Source: an uncultured Roseiarcus sp.
GTDB taxonomy: Bacteria; Pseudomonadota; Alphaproteobacteria; Rhizobiales; Beijerinckiaceae
Assembly: GCA_945957375.1 (NCBI GenBank)
Contig: CAMFKX010000012.1
Coordinates: 1-41,690, forward strand
DNA length: 41,690 nucleotides
Direction: 5' to 3'
This document shows, piece after piece, positions 32,686 through 40,791 of this stretch. How positions within the stretch are numbered: position 1 is the first letter of the stretch; every line of letters begins with the position of its first letter. The notes under the pieces are model-generated. The model was given only the letters and a program-made list of their open reading frames with translations, searched no databases and was not told the DNA's origin. The translations under genes and the position numbers were made by a program.

Positions 32686-32729
32686 CCCAGACGAAAAGCG
32701 CCGCATTGCCGGGATAGGGATGCGAGCCC

Positions 32730-33011
32730 ATGCCCGTAGCGAAATCCCACCCGTGGCCGGTCGCGACGGCGGCTCTGATTCTGGCGATAAACCCGGCCGC
32801 GGCCGGCGGCCGGGCGCTGACGGCTATGGACGTCGTGACGATCCACATCGTCGGCGCGCCCGACCTCGACACGACGACGCGGGTCGAGACCGACGGGACG
32901 ATCGCCTTTCCCTATCTCGGCCGCATCCATGCGGCCGGACTGACGCAGGACGAACTCGCGCGTCGCATCGGGCGGGGGCTGGTCGAGAGGAAGATTCTCG
33001 CCGGCCCGTGA
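32730..33011 (+). CDS. Truncated Wza-like polysaccharide export protein
   Basis: 93 residues. A signal-like N-terminus is followed by TAMDVVTIHIVGAPDLDTTTRVETDGTIAFPYLGRIHAAGLTQDELARRIGRGL, the N-terminal domain of outer-membrane polysaccharide export proteins (Poly_export family). Full-length members run well over 150 residues, usually with SLBB domains. Here the frame stops at ILAGP and Ogt's stop codon lies 8 bp further on the other strand, with no continuation in any frame. It is probably a broken gene; a short functional protein is less likely. Confidence 0.75.
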   Translation: MPVAKSHPWPVATAALILAINPAAAGGRALTAMDVVTIHIVGAPDLDTTTRVETDGTIAFPYLGRIHAAGLTQDELARRIGRGLVERKILAGP

Positions 33012-33019
33012 CCGTCGCT

Positions 33020-33583
33020 TCAGAACGCGAACGCCGCCTGCCGCGGCGCCGGGGCGACGAGATCGACGCCCTCGAGCCGCAACATCCGCGCCTTGGTCTC
33101 GGCCCCGCCGGGCGCCGAGAAGCCGCCGAGCTTGCCGCCGGCGGCGAGCACGCGATGGCAGGGAATGAGCAGCGGCATGGGATTCTTCGCCATCGCCTCG
33201 CCGACGTCGCGCGCCGCCTCGCGCGGCGCGCCGATTGCGGCGGCGAGCGCGCCGTAAGTCGTGGTGCGGCCCCAACCGACCTGGCGCAGCGCTTCGTACA
33301 CCCGCACGAAAAACGCGGGCTGGCCGTCGAGGTCGAGCGGAACGGCGTCGAACGCGACCGCCTCGCCGGAGAAGTAGCGGCAGGCCAGCGCCGAAGCTCC
33401 GGCGACGGCGGCCGCCGGAGCGCCGGGCGCGGCGTCGGGGAGGCGCCGCAACACGGCGCGCTCGGCGCCCGCCCGGGACGCGGTCGGCAGGACGAACCGG
33501 GTCACGCCGGCTTCGCTCCAGGCGAGGGCGGCGAACCCGGTCGCGGTCTCGAACACATGGAATTGCACGGAATTCGAGGTCAT
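33020..33583 (-). CDS. ogt: Methylated-DNA-protein-cysteine methyltransferase
   Basis: 187 residues. The active-site motif is IPCHRV (acceptor cysteine inside), with the helix-turn-helix-like VGWGRTTTYGALAAAIGAPREAARDVGEAMAKNP before it and GGFSAPGGAETKARMLRLEG after it. It repairs O6-alkylguanine by irreversible transfer to its own cysteine. There is no Ada-like regulatory domain, so it is the Ogt type. Confidence 0.94.
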   Translation of the reverse strand: MTSNSVQFHVFETATGFAALAWSEAGVTRFVLPTASRAGAERAVLRRLPDAAPGAPAAAVAGASALACRYFSGEAVAFDAVPLDLDGQPAFFVRVYEALRQVGWGRTTTYGALAAAIGAPREAARDVGEAMAKNPMPLLIPCHRVLAAGGKLGGFSAPGGAETKARMLRLEGVDLVAPAPRQAAFAF

Positions 33584-33998
33584 GGCGAGGCGAGATTGCG
33601 CCTCGAAAGACCGGTATCCAACCCGATTCCTGCTGCCCGGCGAAAGCGGCAGTCAAATCGCTGTCACCCTCCGGCGCTAGTTTGACGTCAGGACGACGCC
33701 GTCGGCCGCCCCTTGAATTCGCTTTCCGACGGACCATTTGTAGATGGGCGGGAAGCTAAGGGGCCGCTTTTCGACAAAAAAATGGAGACTGACATTGCAC
33801 CATTCGCAGATTTCTGCGCGGGGCGGGACGCGGTTGACTCCGCCTCTCCTGATGAATGACCTTTGCGCGCAGCTTGCGCCGCTCAACCGCTATGGCATGC
33901 CGGGCTTCGGCGCGGCTGTCGTCGACGTCTTGCGCTCGCTCGCCGGCGTGTCGCGTTCGGCGGTTTGCGCCGCGGCCGGCTGCAACCGCGCCTGATCC
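33584..33998. other. 415-bp stretch without a supported gene
   Basis: This lies between ogt (5' end) and the DUF72 gene (3' end), both on the minus strand. It holds short open frames on both strands (33677-33886 minus, 33744-33995 plus) without ribosome binding sites or family resemblance, and a less GC-rich segment around 33760-33810. It must contain the ogt promoter. I see no repeat or RNA structure. Confidence 0.5.
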
Positions 33999-34799
33999 TC
34001 AGCCGACCCGCTCGATCAGCGCGCGAGCGGCGAGCGGATTGAACGGCTTGAAACCTGAAATCACGTAAAGGAAGACGTCCCGGCCGGCCGCGTCGATATG
34101 GGCCGCGAGCCGGGGCAGATCGTCGGGCGCCGCTCCGGCGGCCCAGCCCTTCGCCCGGCTCGCCCATGTGGCGATGGCTGCGTCGGGATAGCCGGCGGCG
34201 ACATCCTCCCGCGTTCCCATGATCCGCGCGTAGACGAAGGGTGCGGCGACGTCGGCGATCAAAGGAAAGTCGCTGTCGCCCGCCGTGACCACGGCGACCC
34301 CGAACGATCGCGCAAGATCGACGAACGCCGCGTCGCGAAAGCTGTCGTGACGAACCTCGACGGCGTGGCGCAGCGTGACGCCGTCGAACGCGCGTGGCAG
34401 CAACTTCAGAAAGCCGGCGAAATCGTCCGGATCGAAGCGCTTGGTCTTGGCGAACTGCCAGTTGATCGGTCCGAGCTTGTCGCCGAGCTCGGTCACGCCG
34501 GTCTGAAAGAAGCGTTCGATCGAGGGGCCGGCCTCCGCCAGGATCTTGCGGTTGGTGACGTACCGCGAGCCCTTGACCGCGAACATGAAGTCGTCCGGCG
34601 CCGCGTCGCGCCAGGCGCGAAAGATCTTCGGCGTCTTGCCGCCGTAATAGGTGCTGTCGATCTCGATCGAGGTGAGCGCGCGGCTGGCGTAGTCGAGTTG
34701 GCGGGCCTGCGCCAGGCCCTTGGGATAGAAGGTCTGGCGCCACGGCTCGAAACTCCAGCCGCCGACGCCGACCCGGATACGTCCGCCTTCGTTCGCCAT
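33999..34799 (-). CDS. DUF72-family protein
   Basis: 266 residues from ATG 34799, chosen for GGAGG 5 bases upstream; an alternative start lies nine codons earlier. DUF72 features: IRVGVGGWSFEPWRQTFYPKGLAQ at the N-terminus, IEIDSTYYGGKTPKIFRAW, FAVKGSRYVTNRKI, LGPINWQFAKTKRF, and EVRHDSFRDAAFV. The family adopts a TIM-barrel-like fold of unknown biochemistry. Confidence 0.9.
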   Translation of the reverse strand: MANEGGRIRVGVGGWSFEPWRQTFYPKGLAQARQLDYASRALTSIEIDSTYYGGKTPKIFRAWRDAAPDDFMFAVKGSRYVTNRKILAEAGPSIERFFQTGVTELGDKLGPINWQFAKTKRFDPDDFAGFLKLLPRAFDGVTLRHAVEVRHDSFRDAAFVDLARSFGVAVVTAGDSDFPLIADVAAPFVYARIMGTREDVAAGYPDAAIATWASRAKGWAAGAAPDDLPRLAAHIDAAGRDVFLYVISGFKPFNPLAARALIERVG

Positions 34800-34822
34800 G
34801 TCGGCCTCCGGGACAGGTTCTA

Positions 34823-35293
34823 TCATCGCGCAACGGCGGCGACGGTTCCCTTGGTCAGTTCGACGAGTTCCGCCGGCGTCAGGCGGAACACCGCGTTCGG
34901 CGTTCCGGCGGCGGCCCAGATCGTGTCGAAGGCCATCAGGCGCTCGTCGATCAGGACGACCGGCGCGGTCGCGTGGCCGATCGGCGGCACGCCGCCGATG
35001 GCGAAGCCGGTCGCCTCGCGCACGAAATCGGCGTCGGCGCGGCCAATTTTTTCGCCGATGACGGCGGCGGCCTTCTTCTCGTCGACGCGGTTGACGCCCG
35101 AGGCGACGACGAGGACGCTGCGCCCGCTCGCCGAACGGAAGACCAGCGACTTGGCGATCTCGGCGACCGTGCAGCCGATCGCCGCCGCGGCCTCGTCGGC
35201 GGTGCGGGTGCTGGCGTCGAATTCCAGCACGGTGAAGCGCGGCCCGAGCGCGGCCTGGACTTTCAAGGCGGAGGGGGCGACGGCGGGCTTCAT
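34823..35293 (-). CDS. YbaK/EbsC-family aminoacyl-tRNA deacylase
   Basis: 156 residues from ATG 35293, which overlaps the stop of the PIN-toxin gene (ATGA). The YbaK fold signature is TADEAAAAIGCTVAEIAKSLVFR, VLVVASGVNRVDEKKAA, and ATGFAIGGVPPIGHATAP. It is a ProX/YbaK-like editing enzyme that clears misacylated tRNAs; the exact tRNA is not predictable. It is distinct from the YbaK at 32212 (different motif spacing). Confidence 0.88.
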   Translation of the reverse strand: MKPAVAPSALKVQAALGPRFTVLEFDASTRTADEAAAAIGCTVAEIAKSLVFRSASGRSVLVVASGVNRVDEKKAAAVIGEKIGRADADFVREATGFAIGGVPPIGHATAPVVLIDERLMAFDTIWAAAGTPNAVFRLTPAELVELTKGTVAAVAR

Positions 35294-35697
35294 GGCGCGG
35301 ACCGAAAGGGGTTGAGGATGCGCAGGCGGCCGTCGATCAGGAGACCGTGAGGCATGTCCTCGGACCAAAGGGTGTCGCAATCCGCGATCAGGGCGGCTGC
35401 GGCGATCATAGCATCATAGGTCGCAAACTTATGACGTTCCGCCAGGTTCAGCCCCAATTCGTGGGTCTGAACGGTGATCGGCTGGATCGCGACAAGCGCC
35501 TGCACGCCTCTGAGGAACGTCCTCGTTTCAGCCCTGGACATGAGAAATTTCCGGCGCGTGACGTTCGCCGCCTCGTTGAGACCCTGAACGCTGATCGAGC
35601 CCCCGGCTCTCAAGAGACGCTCAGCTCGATCCGCCTTCACGACGTCCGGGGACGTGAGGCACAGCACGACATTGGAGTCGAAGACGCTACCGGGCAT
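35290..35697 (-). CDS. PIN-domain RNase toxin (VapC-like), no antitoxin adjacent
   Basis: 135 residues with the four PIN acidic residues: Asp7 (FDSNVVL), Glu42 (GLNEAANV), Asp95 (TYDAMI) and Asp114 (LWSEDMP). VapC toxins cleave tRNA or rRNA and normally follow a small VapB gene. Here only 64 bp separate the start from the divergent serine hydrolase, too little for an antitoxin, and the downstream partner is a YbaK-like deacylase instead. Confidence 0.85.
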   Translation of the reverse strand: MPGSVFDSNVVLCLTSPDVVKADRAERLLRAGGSISVQGLNEAANVTRRKFLMSRAETRTFLRGVQALVAIQPITVQTHELGLNLAERHKFATYDAMIAAAALIADCDTLWSEDMPHGLLIDGRLRILNPFRSAP

Positions 35698-35761
35698 TCG
35701 CTGCGTCGACGTAGATCATGATACGCAGCGGGTCAATCGAAGCCGCCACGACGGGGAAAGC

Positions 35762-36946
35762 ATGGGTTCCGACTTCGCCGCCTCCGCCGACGCGCTTCTG
35801 CACAAGGCCGTCGCCGACGCGCCGGGCGTTCCCGGCGTCGTCGCGATGACCACCGACCGCAGCGAAACGACCTACGCGGGCGCGGCCGGCGTGAAGCGGA
35901 TCGGCGAGCCGCAGCCGATGGCGCTCGACAGCGTCTTCGCTCTGTTCTCCTGCTCCAAGGCGATCACCGGCACCGCGGTGCTGCAATGCGTGGAGGAGGG
36001 GATCCTCGACCTCGACGCGCCCGCGCAGCGTTACGCGCCCGAGATCGGAGCGCTTCAGGTGCTGGAAGGCTTCGATGACGACGGCGGCCTGAAGCTGCGG
36101 CCGCCGAAGCGCGACATCACCACCCGCATGCTGATGCTGCACACCGCGGGCTTCGGCTATCCCTTCTTCAACGCGGCGCTGAAACGCCTCGCCGCCGAGC
36201 ACGATCAGCCGGACCCGCGGCTCGGGACCAAACAGGGGCTGATGACGCCGCTCCTGTTCGATCCGGGCGAAGCCTGGGAATACGGCATCGGCGTCGACTG
36301 GGCCGGACAGGTGGTCGAGGCCGTGCGCGGCGAAAGGCTCGATGCGGTGCTGAAGGCGCGCATCTTCGACCCGCTCGGCATGGCGGACACGGCCTTTGTG
36401 CCGACAGCTTCGATGCGGGAGCGGCGCGCCTCGATGCATCAGCGCGGCCGCGACGGCGGGCTCGTCCCGATTGACTTTACGTTGCCCGAGACCCCGGAGG
36501 TGTGGATGGGCGGCGGCGCCCTGTTTGGCGCGGCCCCCGACTATCTGCGCTTCCTGCGCATGTGGCTGAACGACGGGGCGGGCGAGGGCGGCCGCGTGCT
36601 GCGCCCCGAGACGGTCGCGATGGCCGCGCGCGACGGCCTCGACGGCATGACGATCCGGCGCCTGCCGAGCGTCAGCCGCGGCGTCACCCATGACGCGGAG
36701 TTTTTTCCGGGAATCGATAAGACCTGGGGTCTGACCTTCATGGTCAACCAGACGGACGCGCCGACCGGCCGCCCGGCGGGTTCGATCGGCTGGGCCGGTC
36801 TCGCCAACCTCTATTACTGGATCGACCGCAAGAACGGCGTCGCCGGCTTCTGGGCGAGCCAGCTCTTCCCGTTCATGGACCCGGCGGCGCTGGAAAGCTT
36901 CCTTGCTTTCGAGACGGCGTTCTACACGGCGCTGGCAAACCGTTGA
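35762..36946 (+). CDS. Serine hydrolase, class C beta-lactamase / EstB family
   Basis: 394 residues, no signal peptide. The nucleophile motif SCSK (Ser63-Lys66, SxxK), tyrosine region WEYGIGVDWAGQVVE, and a late GWAG replacing the KTG box, as in EstB-type esterases. The start MGSDFAAS follows a weak GGGGAAAG site. Probably an esterase or carboxylesterase rather than an antibiotic-hydrolysing enzyme; the substrate is unknown. Confidence 0.87.
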   Translation: MGSDFAASADALLHKAVADAPGVPGVVAMTTDRSETTYAGAAGVKRIGEPQPMALDSVFALFSCSKAITGTAVLQCVEEGILDLDAPAQRYAPEIGALQVLEGFDDDGGLKLRPPKRDITTRMLMLHTAGFGYPFFNAALKRLAAEHDQPDPRLGTKQGLMTPLLFDPGEAWEYGIGVDWAGQVVEAVRGERLDAVLKARIFDPLGMADTAFVPTASMRERRASMHQRGRDGGLVPIDFTLPETPEVWMGGGALFGAAPDYLRFLRMWLNDGAGEGGRVLRPETVAMAARDGLDGMTIRRLPSVSRGVTHDAEFFPGIDKTWGLTFMVNQTDAPTGRPAGSIGWAGLANLYYWIDRKNGVAGFWASQLFPFMDPAALESFLAFETAFYTALANR

Positions 36947-37012
36947 TCGCGCCGTAGCGTTTCGCTTGGCGATCGTCATCTCCAGACCTACAATCCGGCG
37001 CAGGAGACAGCC

Positions 37013-37591
37013 ATGCCTGGAATTCTCGAACGCCCTGTCGCGCCGACCCGGCATCGGCTCGACGTCGACGCCTTCTACAAGATGGCCGAAGCCGGAATCC
37101 TGACGGAGTCGCCGCGCGTCGAGCTGATCGACGGAGACATCATCGACATGACCCCGATCGGCATCGCGCACGCCGGCCGCACGAACCGGCTCATCCGCAT
37201 CTTCGCGCGCGCGGCGGTTGACGGCCACGTCAGCCTCACGGTCCAGACGCCCCTGCGCCTCGACTCGTACAACGAGCCCGAGCCCGACATCATGCTCCTC
37301 AGGCCCCGGCGGGACGACTACGTCGATCGCCGCCCCACGGCGGACGACGTCCTGCTTCTCGTCGAAGTCGCGGACAGCTCGATCGACTACGATCGCGGCG
37401 TCAAGCTCGCCCTCTACGCCCGCTTCGGCGTGCCCGAGGTCTGGATCTTCGACATTCGCGGCGGCGCCGTCGAGGTCTTTCGCGAGCCCGCGGGCGGCGC
37501 GTACGCGCGCAGCGAGCGGGTCTCCACGGGCGCGCTTAAGCCGGAGCGGGTCCCGGACGTCGCCGTCGACGTCTCGTGGCTCCTTGCGTGA
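37013..37591 (+). CDS. Uma2-family (DUF820) putative endonuclease
   Basis: 192 residues. Family pattern: FYKMAEAGILTE, VELIDGDIIDMTPIG, NEPEPDIMLL, then the PD-(D/E)XK-like core DDVLLLVEVADSS, YDRGVKLALYARFGVPEVWIFD. Function in bacteria is unknown despite the endonuclease label. GGAG lies upstream. A near-identical 5' half recurs 739 bp downstream in a frameshifted copy, a tandem duplication. Confidence 0.9.
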   Translation: MPGILERPVAPTRHRLDVDAFYKMAEAGILTESPRVELIDGDIIDMTPIGIAHAGRTNRLIRIFARAAVDGHVSLTVQTPLRLDSYNEPEPDIMLLRPRRDDYVDRRPTADDVLLLVEVADSSIDYDRGVKLALYARFGVPEVWIFDIRGGAVEVFREPAGGAYARSERVSTGALKPERVPDVAVDVSWLLA

Positions 37592-37751
37592 ACGCAGGGA
37601 TCGAGAGGGGGTTCTCGACCTCTTCGGACGCGCCCGACCGGCCGTCCGGCGGCTCGATAGGATCGGCGCCGCGCGCAAGGCATTTCCGGACGCACAGTGG
37701 CGCCCTTGGCGGGGACTGCCGTCCGGCCTAACGTCAGGAACGGGAGAAGCC

Positions 37752-38329
37752 ATGGCTGGAATTCTCGAACGCGCTGCCGCGCCGCACCGGCATCGCCTGA
37801 ACGTCGACGCCTTCTACAAGATGGCCGAAGCCGGAATCCTGACGGAGTCGCCCCGCGTCGAGCTGATCGATGGAGACATCATCGACATGACCCCGATCGG
37901 AAGCGCGCACGCGGGATACACGAGCTTGCTCATCGAACGTTTCGCGGCCCTCGCCGTCGAGCGCCGGGTCTGCCTGACGTCGCAAACGCCCCTCCGTCTC
38001 GACGCGTTCAACGAGCCCCAGCCCGACGTCATGTTGCTCAAGCGGCGGAAGGGCAACTACCGGATCGCCATCCCGGCGCGGACGACGTCCTGCTTCTCGT
38101 CGAAGTCGCTGACAGTTCGATCGACTACGACCGCGGCGTCAAGCTCGCCCTCTACGCCCGGTTCGGCGTGCCGGAGGTCTGGATCGTCGATATTCGCGGC
38201 GGCGCCGTCGAGGTCTGCCGAGACCCCGCGGCGGAGGCCTACGCTCGCCGCGAGCGACTCACGGGCGGCCTCGTCAGTCCCGCGCTCGTCCCCGACGTCG
38301 CGGTCGACGTCGCATCGCTTTTCGCCTGA
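37752..38329 (+). pseudogene. Uma2-family duplicate with single-base frameshift
   Basis: Second copy of the preceding gene: same opening (MAGILERA..., FYKMAEAGILTE, VELIDGDIIDMTPIG) and same ending pattern (YDRGVKLALYARFGVPEVWIVD). The span is 578 bp against 579 bp for copy one, so exactly one base is missing. Aligning the copies, 17 bases separate AACTAC from GCGGACGAC at about 38057-38092, where copy one has 18. The reading shifts frame there. It may be a recent loss or a sequencing error; both frames remain otherwise intact. Confidence 0.85.
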
Positions 38330-38365
38330 GCGGCGGCGCGAGGTCTCGGCGTTGCAGGGAAGCCT

Positions 38366-39160
38366 TCACCGCGCCCGCACCGCGAGCGACTGCGTCGCCT
38401 GGCCGATGACCCCGGCCTCGTCGTAGAGCGCCGTTTCCGCGAGCCCGCAGCCGTTGCCGCCGAACAGACTCCTCGCCTCGAGGCAGATCCATTCGCCGAC
38501 CGGGCGGCGGAAGAGGTTGATGGTCAGGTCGCAGTTGACGAACAGGTATCGCGAGATATCGAGCGAGGCGCTGACGCCGTTGCCGGAATCGGCCGCGACC
38601 GCGACCCGCTCGTAGGGGCTCGGCGTCTCGCCCTTGACCAGCGGATGATTCATCCGGAACCAGACCGCGCATGGGCCCTTGAACGCGACGCCCTCGGCGA
38701 GCCTGTTTTCGACCAGGTCGGCGTAGCCGAAATCGGGCGTCTGGCCTTCGAAAGCCATGGTGACGGGCGTGCTGTCGCGCCAGGGCTTTGGCGCATGCGG
38801 CGGCGGATGGCCGGGCGTTCCGACCGGCACGGGGAGCGTCTCCTCGCGCTGCGCCAGCGCGGTGAAGCGGGCGATATCCTTGCCGCGGGCGATCAGGCGC
38901 CCGGAATAATGGCCGGCGCTGCGGCCGAGATAGTCCTGCGACACCTCGATGCGGCATTCTCCGACGGGGGCTGGGCGGAGCAGGTTGACCGTCAGGCGCC
39001 CGATATGGGCGAGCCCCTCGGGCGCCGCCGCGCGCTCGACCGCCCGGCAGATCAGCGCCAACGGCGGGCCGGCATGCTGGTGTTCGGGATGCCAGGGTCC
39101 GCGGGTGAGCGGGCTCGCCAGAAACGCGCCCTCCGAGGTCTCGACATAGGCGGCGTCCAA
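38366..39160 (-). CDS. Acyl-CoA thioesterase-like, double hot-dog protein
   Basis: 264 residues from a TTG start at 39160, supported by GGGAGGG (39167-39173) 6 bases upstream; the nearby ATG is out of frame. The opening GAFLASPLTRGPWHPEHQHAGPPLALICRAVE and the repeat-like second half (GISLDISRYLF-type strand, LTINLFRRPVGEWICLEARSLFGGNGCGLAETALYDE) match TesB-like thioesterase-family proteins. It presumably hydrolyses an acyl-CoA; chain length is unknown. Confidence 0.82.
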   Translation of the reverse strand: MDAAYVETSEGAFLASPLTRGPWHPEHQHAGPPLALICRAVERAAAPEGLAHIGRLTVNLLRPAPVGECRIEVSQDYLGRSAGHYSGRLIARGKDIARFTALAQREETLPVPVGTPGHPPPHAPKPWRDSTPVTMAFEGQTPDFGYADLVENRLAEGVAFKGPCAVWFRMNHPLVKGETPSPYERVAVAADSGNGVSASLDISRYLFVNCDLTINLFRRPVGEWICLEARSLFGGNGCGLAETALYDEAGVIGQATQSLAVRAR

Positions 39161-39166
39161 GGCATG

Positions 39167-39173
39167 CCCTCCC
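39167..39173 (-). promoter_or_regulatory. Ribosome binding site deciding a TTG start
   Basis: GGGAGGG on the minus strand, 6 bases before TTG 39160. It selects this start for the thioesterase gene because the ATG at 39165 is in another frame. Confidence 0.6.
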
Positions 39174-39216
39174 GCTGGTGACGGGACCGCCCGCCGTGGT
39201 CTAGGTCTGTGCCATC

Positions 39217-39912
39217 ATGCCCGAGCCAAAGCCCACGATCGAGTCCGTTTTCCAGGCCGTGGACCGCGCCGGCCTCGCGCCGCGCGGCGCGTTTCGCCTC
39301 GGCCCCGACGAACGCGTCGGCGCGCTCGCGAACGTGCAGACGATCGCGCTGATCGGAATCGTGGGGCGGCGCGGCTGGGAGGCTTTCGCCGCGAGCCCCG
39401 AAGCGCGCGACGGCGGCGGCGATCCGCTCGACCGCTTCAGCCGCAGGGTGATCGACGGGCTGGCGGAAGAGCTCGGCGTGATCGCGCTCTATCCGTTCGG
39501 GGGGGCGCCCCACTGGCCGTTCCAGCGCTGGGCGCAACGGGCCGAACCGGTCCATCCGTCGCCGCTCGGGCTCATGATCCACCCGCGCTACGGGCTCTGG
39601 CACTCCTGGCGCGGCGCGCTCGCCTTCGCCGAAGCGCTGGCCTTGCCCGAGGTCGTCGCGCTTCCGAGCCCCTGCGACTCGTGCCGGGAGAAGCCGTGCC
39701 TCGCAGCCTGTCCGGTCGGCGCCTTCACCGGCGCCGGCTACGACGTCCCCGCCTGCGCCGCCCATCTCGGCGGCCCGGCCGGCGGGGACTGCATGGGCGG
39801 AGGCTGTCTCGCGCGGCGCGCCTGCCCAGTGGGCTCCGGGCATGTCCCGGAGTCCGAGCAGGCCGCCTTCGCCATGCGCGCCTTCTTGCGGGCGCGACAG
39901 GCGCCCGCCTAG
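39217..39912 (+). CDS. Ferredoxin-like protein, QueG-like C-terminus
   Basis: 231 residues. Cysteines are arranged CX2CX4CX3C (Cys153, 156, 161, 165 in CDSCREKPCLAACPVG), followed by Cys179, then CX4CX5C (Cys192, 197, 203, in CMGGGCLARRACPVG). This suits two iron-sulfur clusters, as in the C-terminal region of epoxyqueuosine reductase-like proteins. The N-terminal half (GALANVQTIALIGIVGRRGWEAFA...) is related to that family too. The redox partner is unknown. Its stop and that of the convergent methyltransferase are the same CTAG. Confidence 0.8.
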   Translation: MPEPKPTIESVFQAVDRAGLAPRGAFRLGPDERVGALANVQTIALIGIVGRRGWEAFAASPEARDGGGDPLDRFSRRVIDGLAEELGVIALYPFGGAPHWPFQRWAQRAEPVHPSPLGLMIHPRYGLWHSWRGALAFAEALALPEVVALPSPCDSCREKPCLAACPVGAFTGAGYDVPACAAHLGGPAGGDCMGGGCLARRACPVGSGHVPESEQAAFAMRAFLRARQAPA

Positions 39913-40772
39913 GCCGGATTGCGCGCGCTCACCATCCAGACCGCCGCGCCGACCGGCGCCCGGTCGCCGACCATGCGCGGGGCGAGCGCCGCGCGCATCG
40001 ACTCCGCCGCGGCTGTCCGCGCCGCCTCCGGCAGGTCGCGCAGCATGCGGCCGGTCGGCCCGTGCGTCATGGCGCCCGCGACCGCCGAATCGAGTCCCCG
40101 GCCGATAGCGAAGTCGAGTTCGAAATCCTCCGGCTGGAGATCGACGTCGACGAATCCGGCCTCGCCCAGGATCCGGCGCACCCGGCCTTGGTCGGCGAAG
40201 GCGAACGGCCCCGGATCTTCCGGCCCCGTCTCGGGGAGCGGCGGCGCGTGGCCGCGCGCCGCCCGCAGCGGCACGATCGCCCATTCGTTGGCGCGCGCCT
40301 CGCGCCAGCAGGCGAACACCACGCGGCCGCCGGGCTTCATGCCGGAGCGGACGTTGGCGAAGGCGTGCGCCGGGTCGGCGAAGAACATCACCCCGAACCG
40401 GGACACGACGAGGTCGATGTTGCCCGGCGGGAGTTCATAGACCGTCGCGTCGGCGTGGACGAAGCGGGCGGGCAGATCCTCCGGCGTGCGCTGGCGCGCC
40501 CGCCTGACCATCGGCCCCGACACGTCGACGCCGAGCGCTTCGCCCTCCGGCGCGACCCGCTGGGCGATCTCGAGCGTCGTCGCGCCGCAGCCGCAGCCGA
40601 TGTCGACGACATACTCGCCGGACCGCGCGTCGGCGGCGGCGATCAGCCGCTCGGCGACCGGCTGCAGGAACGCGTCGTGCCAATCCTGATGTTCGGTCCA
40701 TACCGCGCCGCCGGGGCCGTTCCAGTAGTCGGCCTGGTCGGCGTTGGAGGCGTGGAGCTTTTCCAACGACAT
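39909..40772 (-). CDS. Class I SAM-dependent methyltransferase
   Basis: 287 residues from ATG 40772 with GGGAGGGAAAC upstream. Motif I is VVDIGCGCGATTLEIA (DIGCGCG 57-63); further motifs are GVDVSGPMVRRARQR, HADATVYELP, FDLVVSRFG-like NIDLVVSRFGVMFFADP, and MKPGGRVVFACW. It resembles ubiquinone/menaquinone-type C- or O-methyltransferases (Ubie_methyltran-like); the substrate is unknown. It shares four bases with the ferredoxin-like gene. Confidence 0.87.
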   Translation of the reverse strand: MSLEKLHASNADQADYWNGPGGAVWTEHQDWHDAFLQPVAERLIAAADARSGEYVVDIGCGCGATTLEIAQRVAPEGEALGVDVSGPMVRRARQRTPEDLPARFVHADATVYELPPGNIDLVVSRFGVMFFADPAHAFANVRSGMKPGGRVVFACWREARANEWAIVPLRAARGHAPPLPETGPEDPGPFAFADQGRVRRILGEAGFVDVDLQPEDFELDFAIGRGLDSAVAGAMTHGPTGRMLRDLPEAARTAAAESMRAALAPRMVGDRAPVGAAVWMVSARNPA

Positions 40773-40791
40773 GTTTCCCTCCCTTGATGGT

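Noticed and set aside
33677-33886. Small minus-strand gene of 69 codons
   Set aside because: No ribosome binding site or family match; kept only as part of the gene-free stretch.
35698-35761. VapB antitoxin upstream of the PIN toxin
   Set aside because: Only 64 bp are available, and the open frame ending there (…IMIYVDAANAR) is antisense to the serine hydrolase gene.
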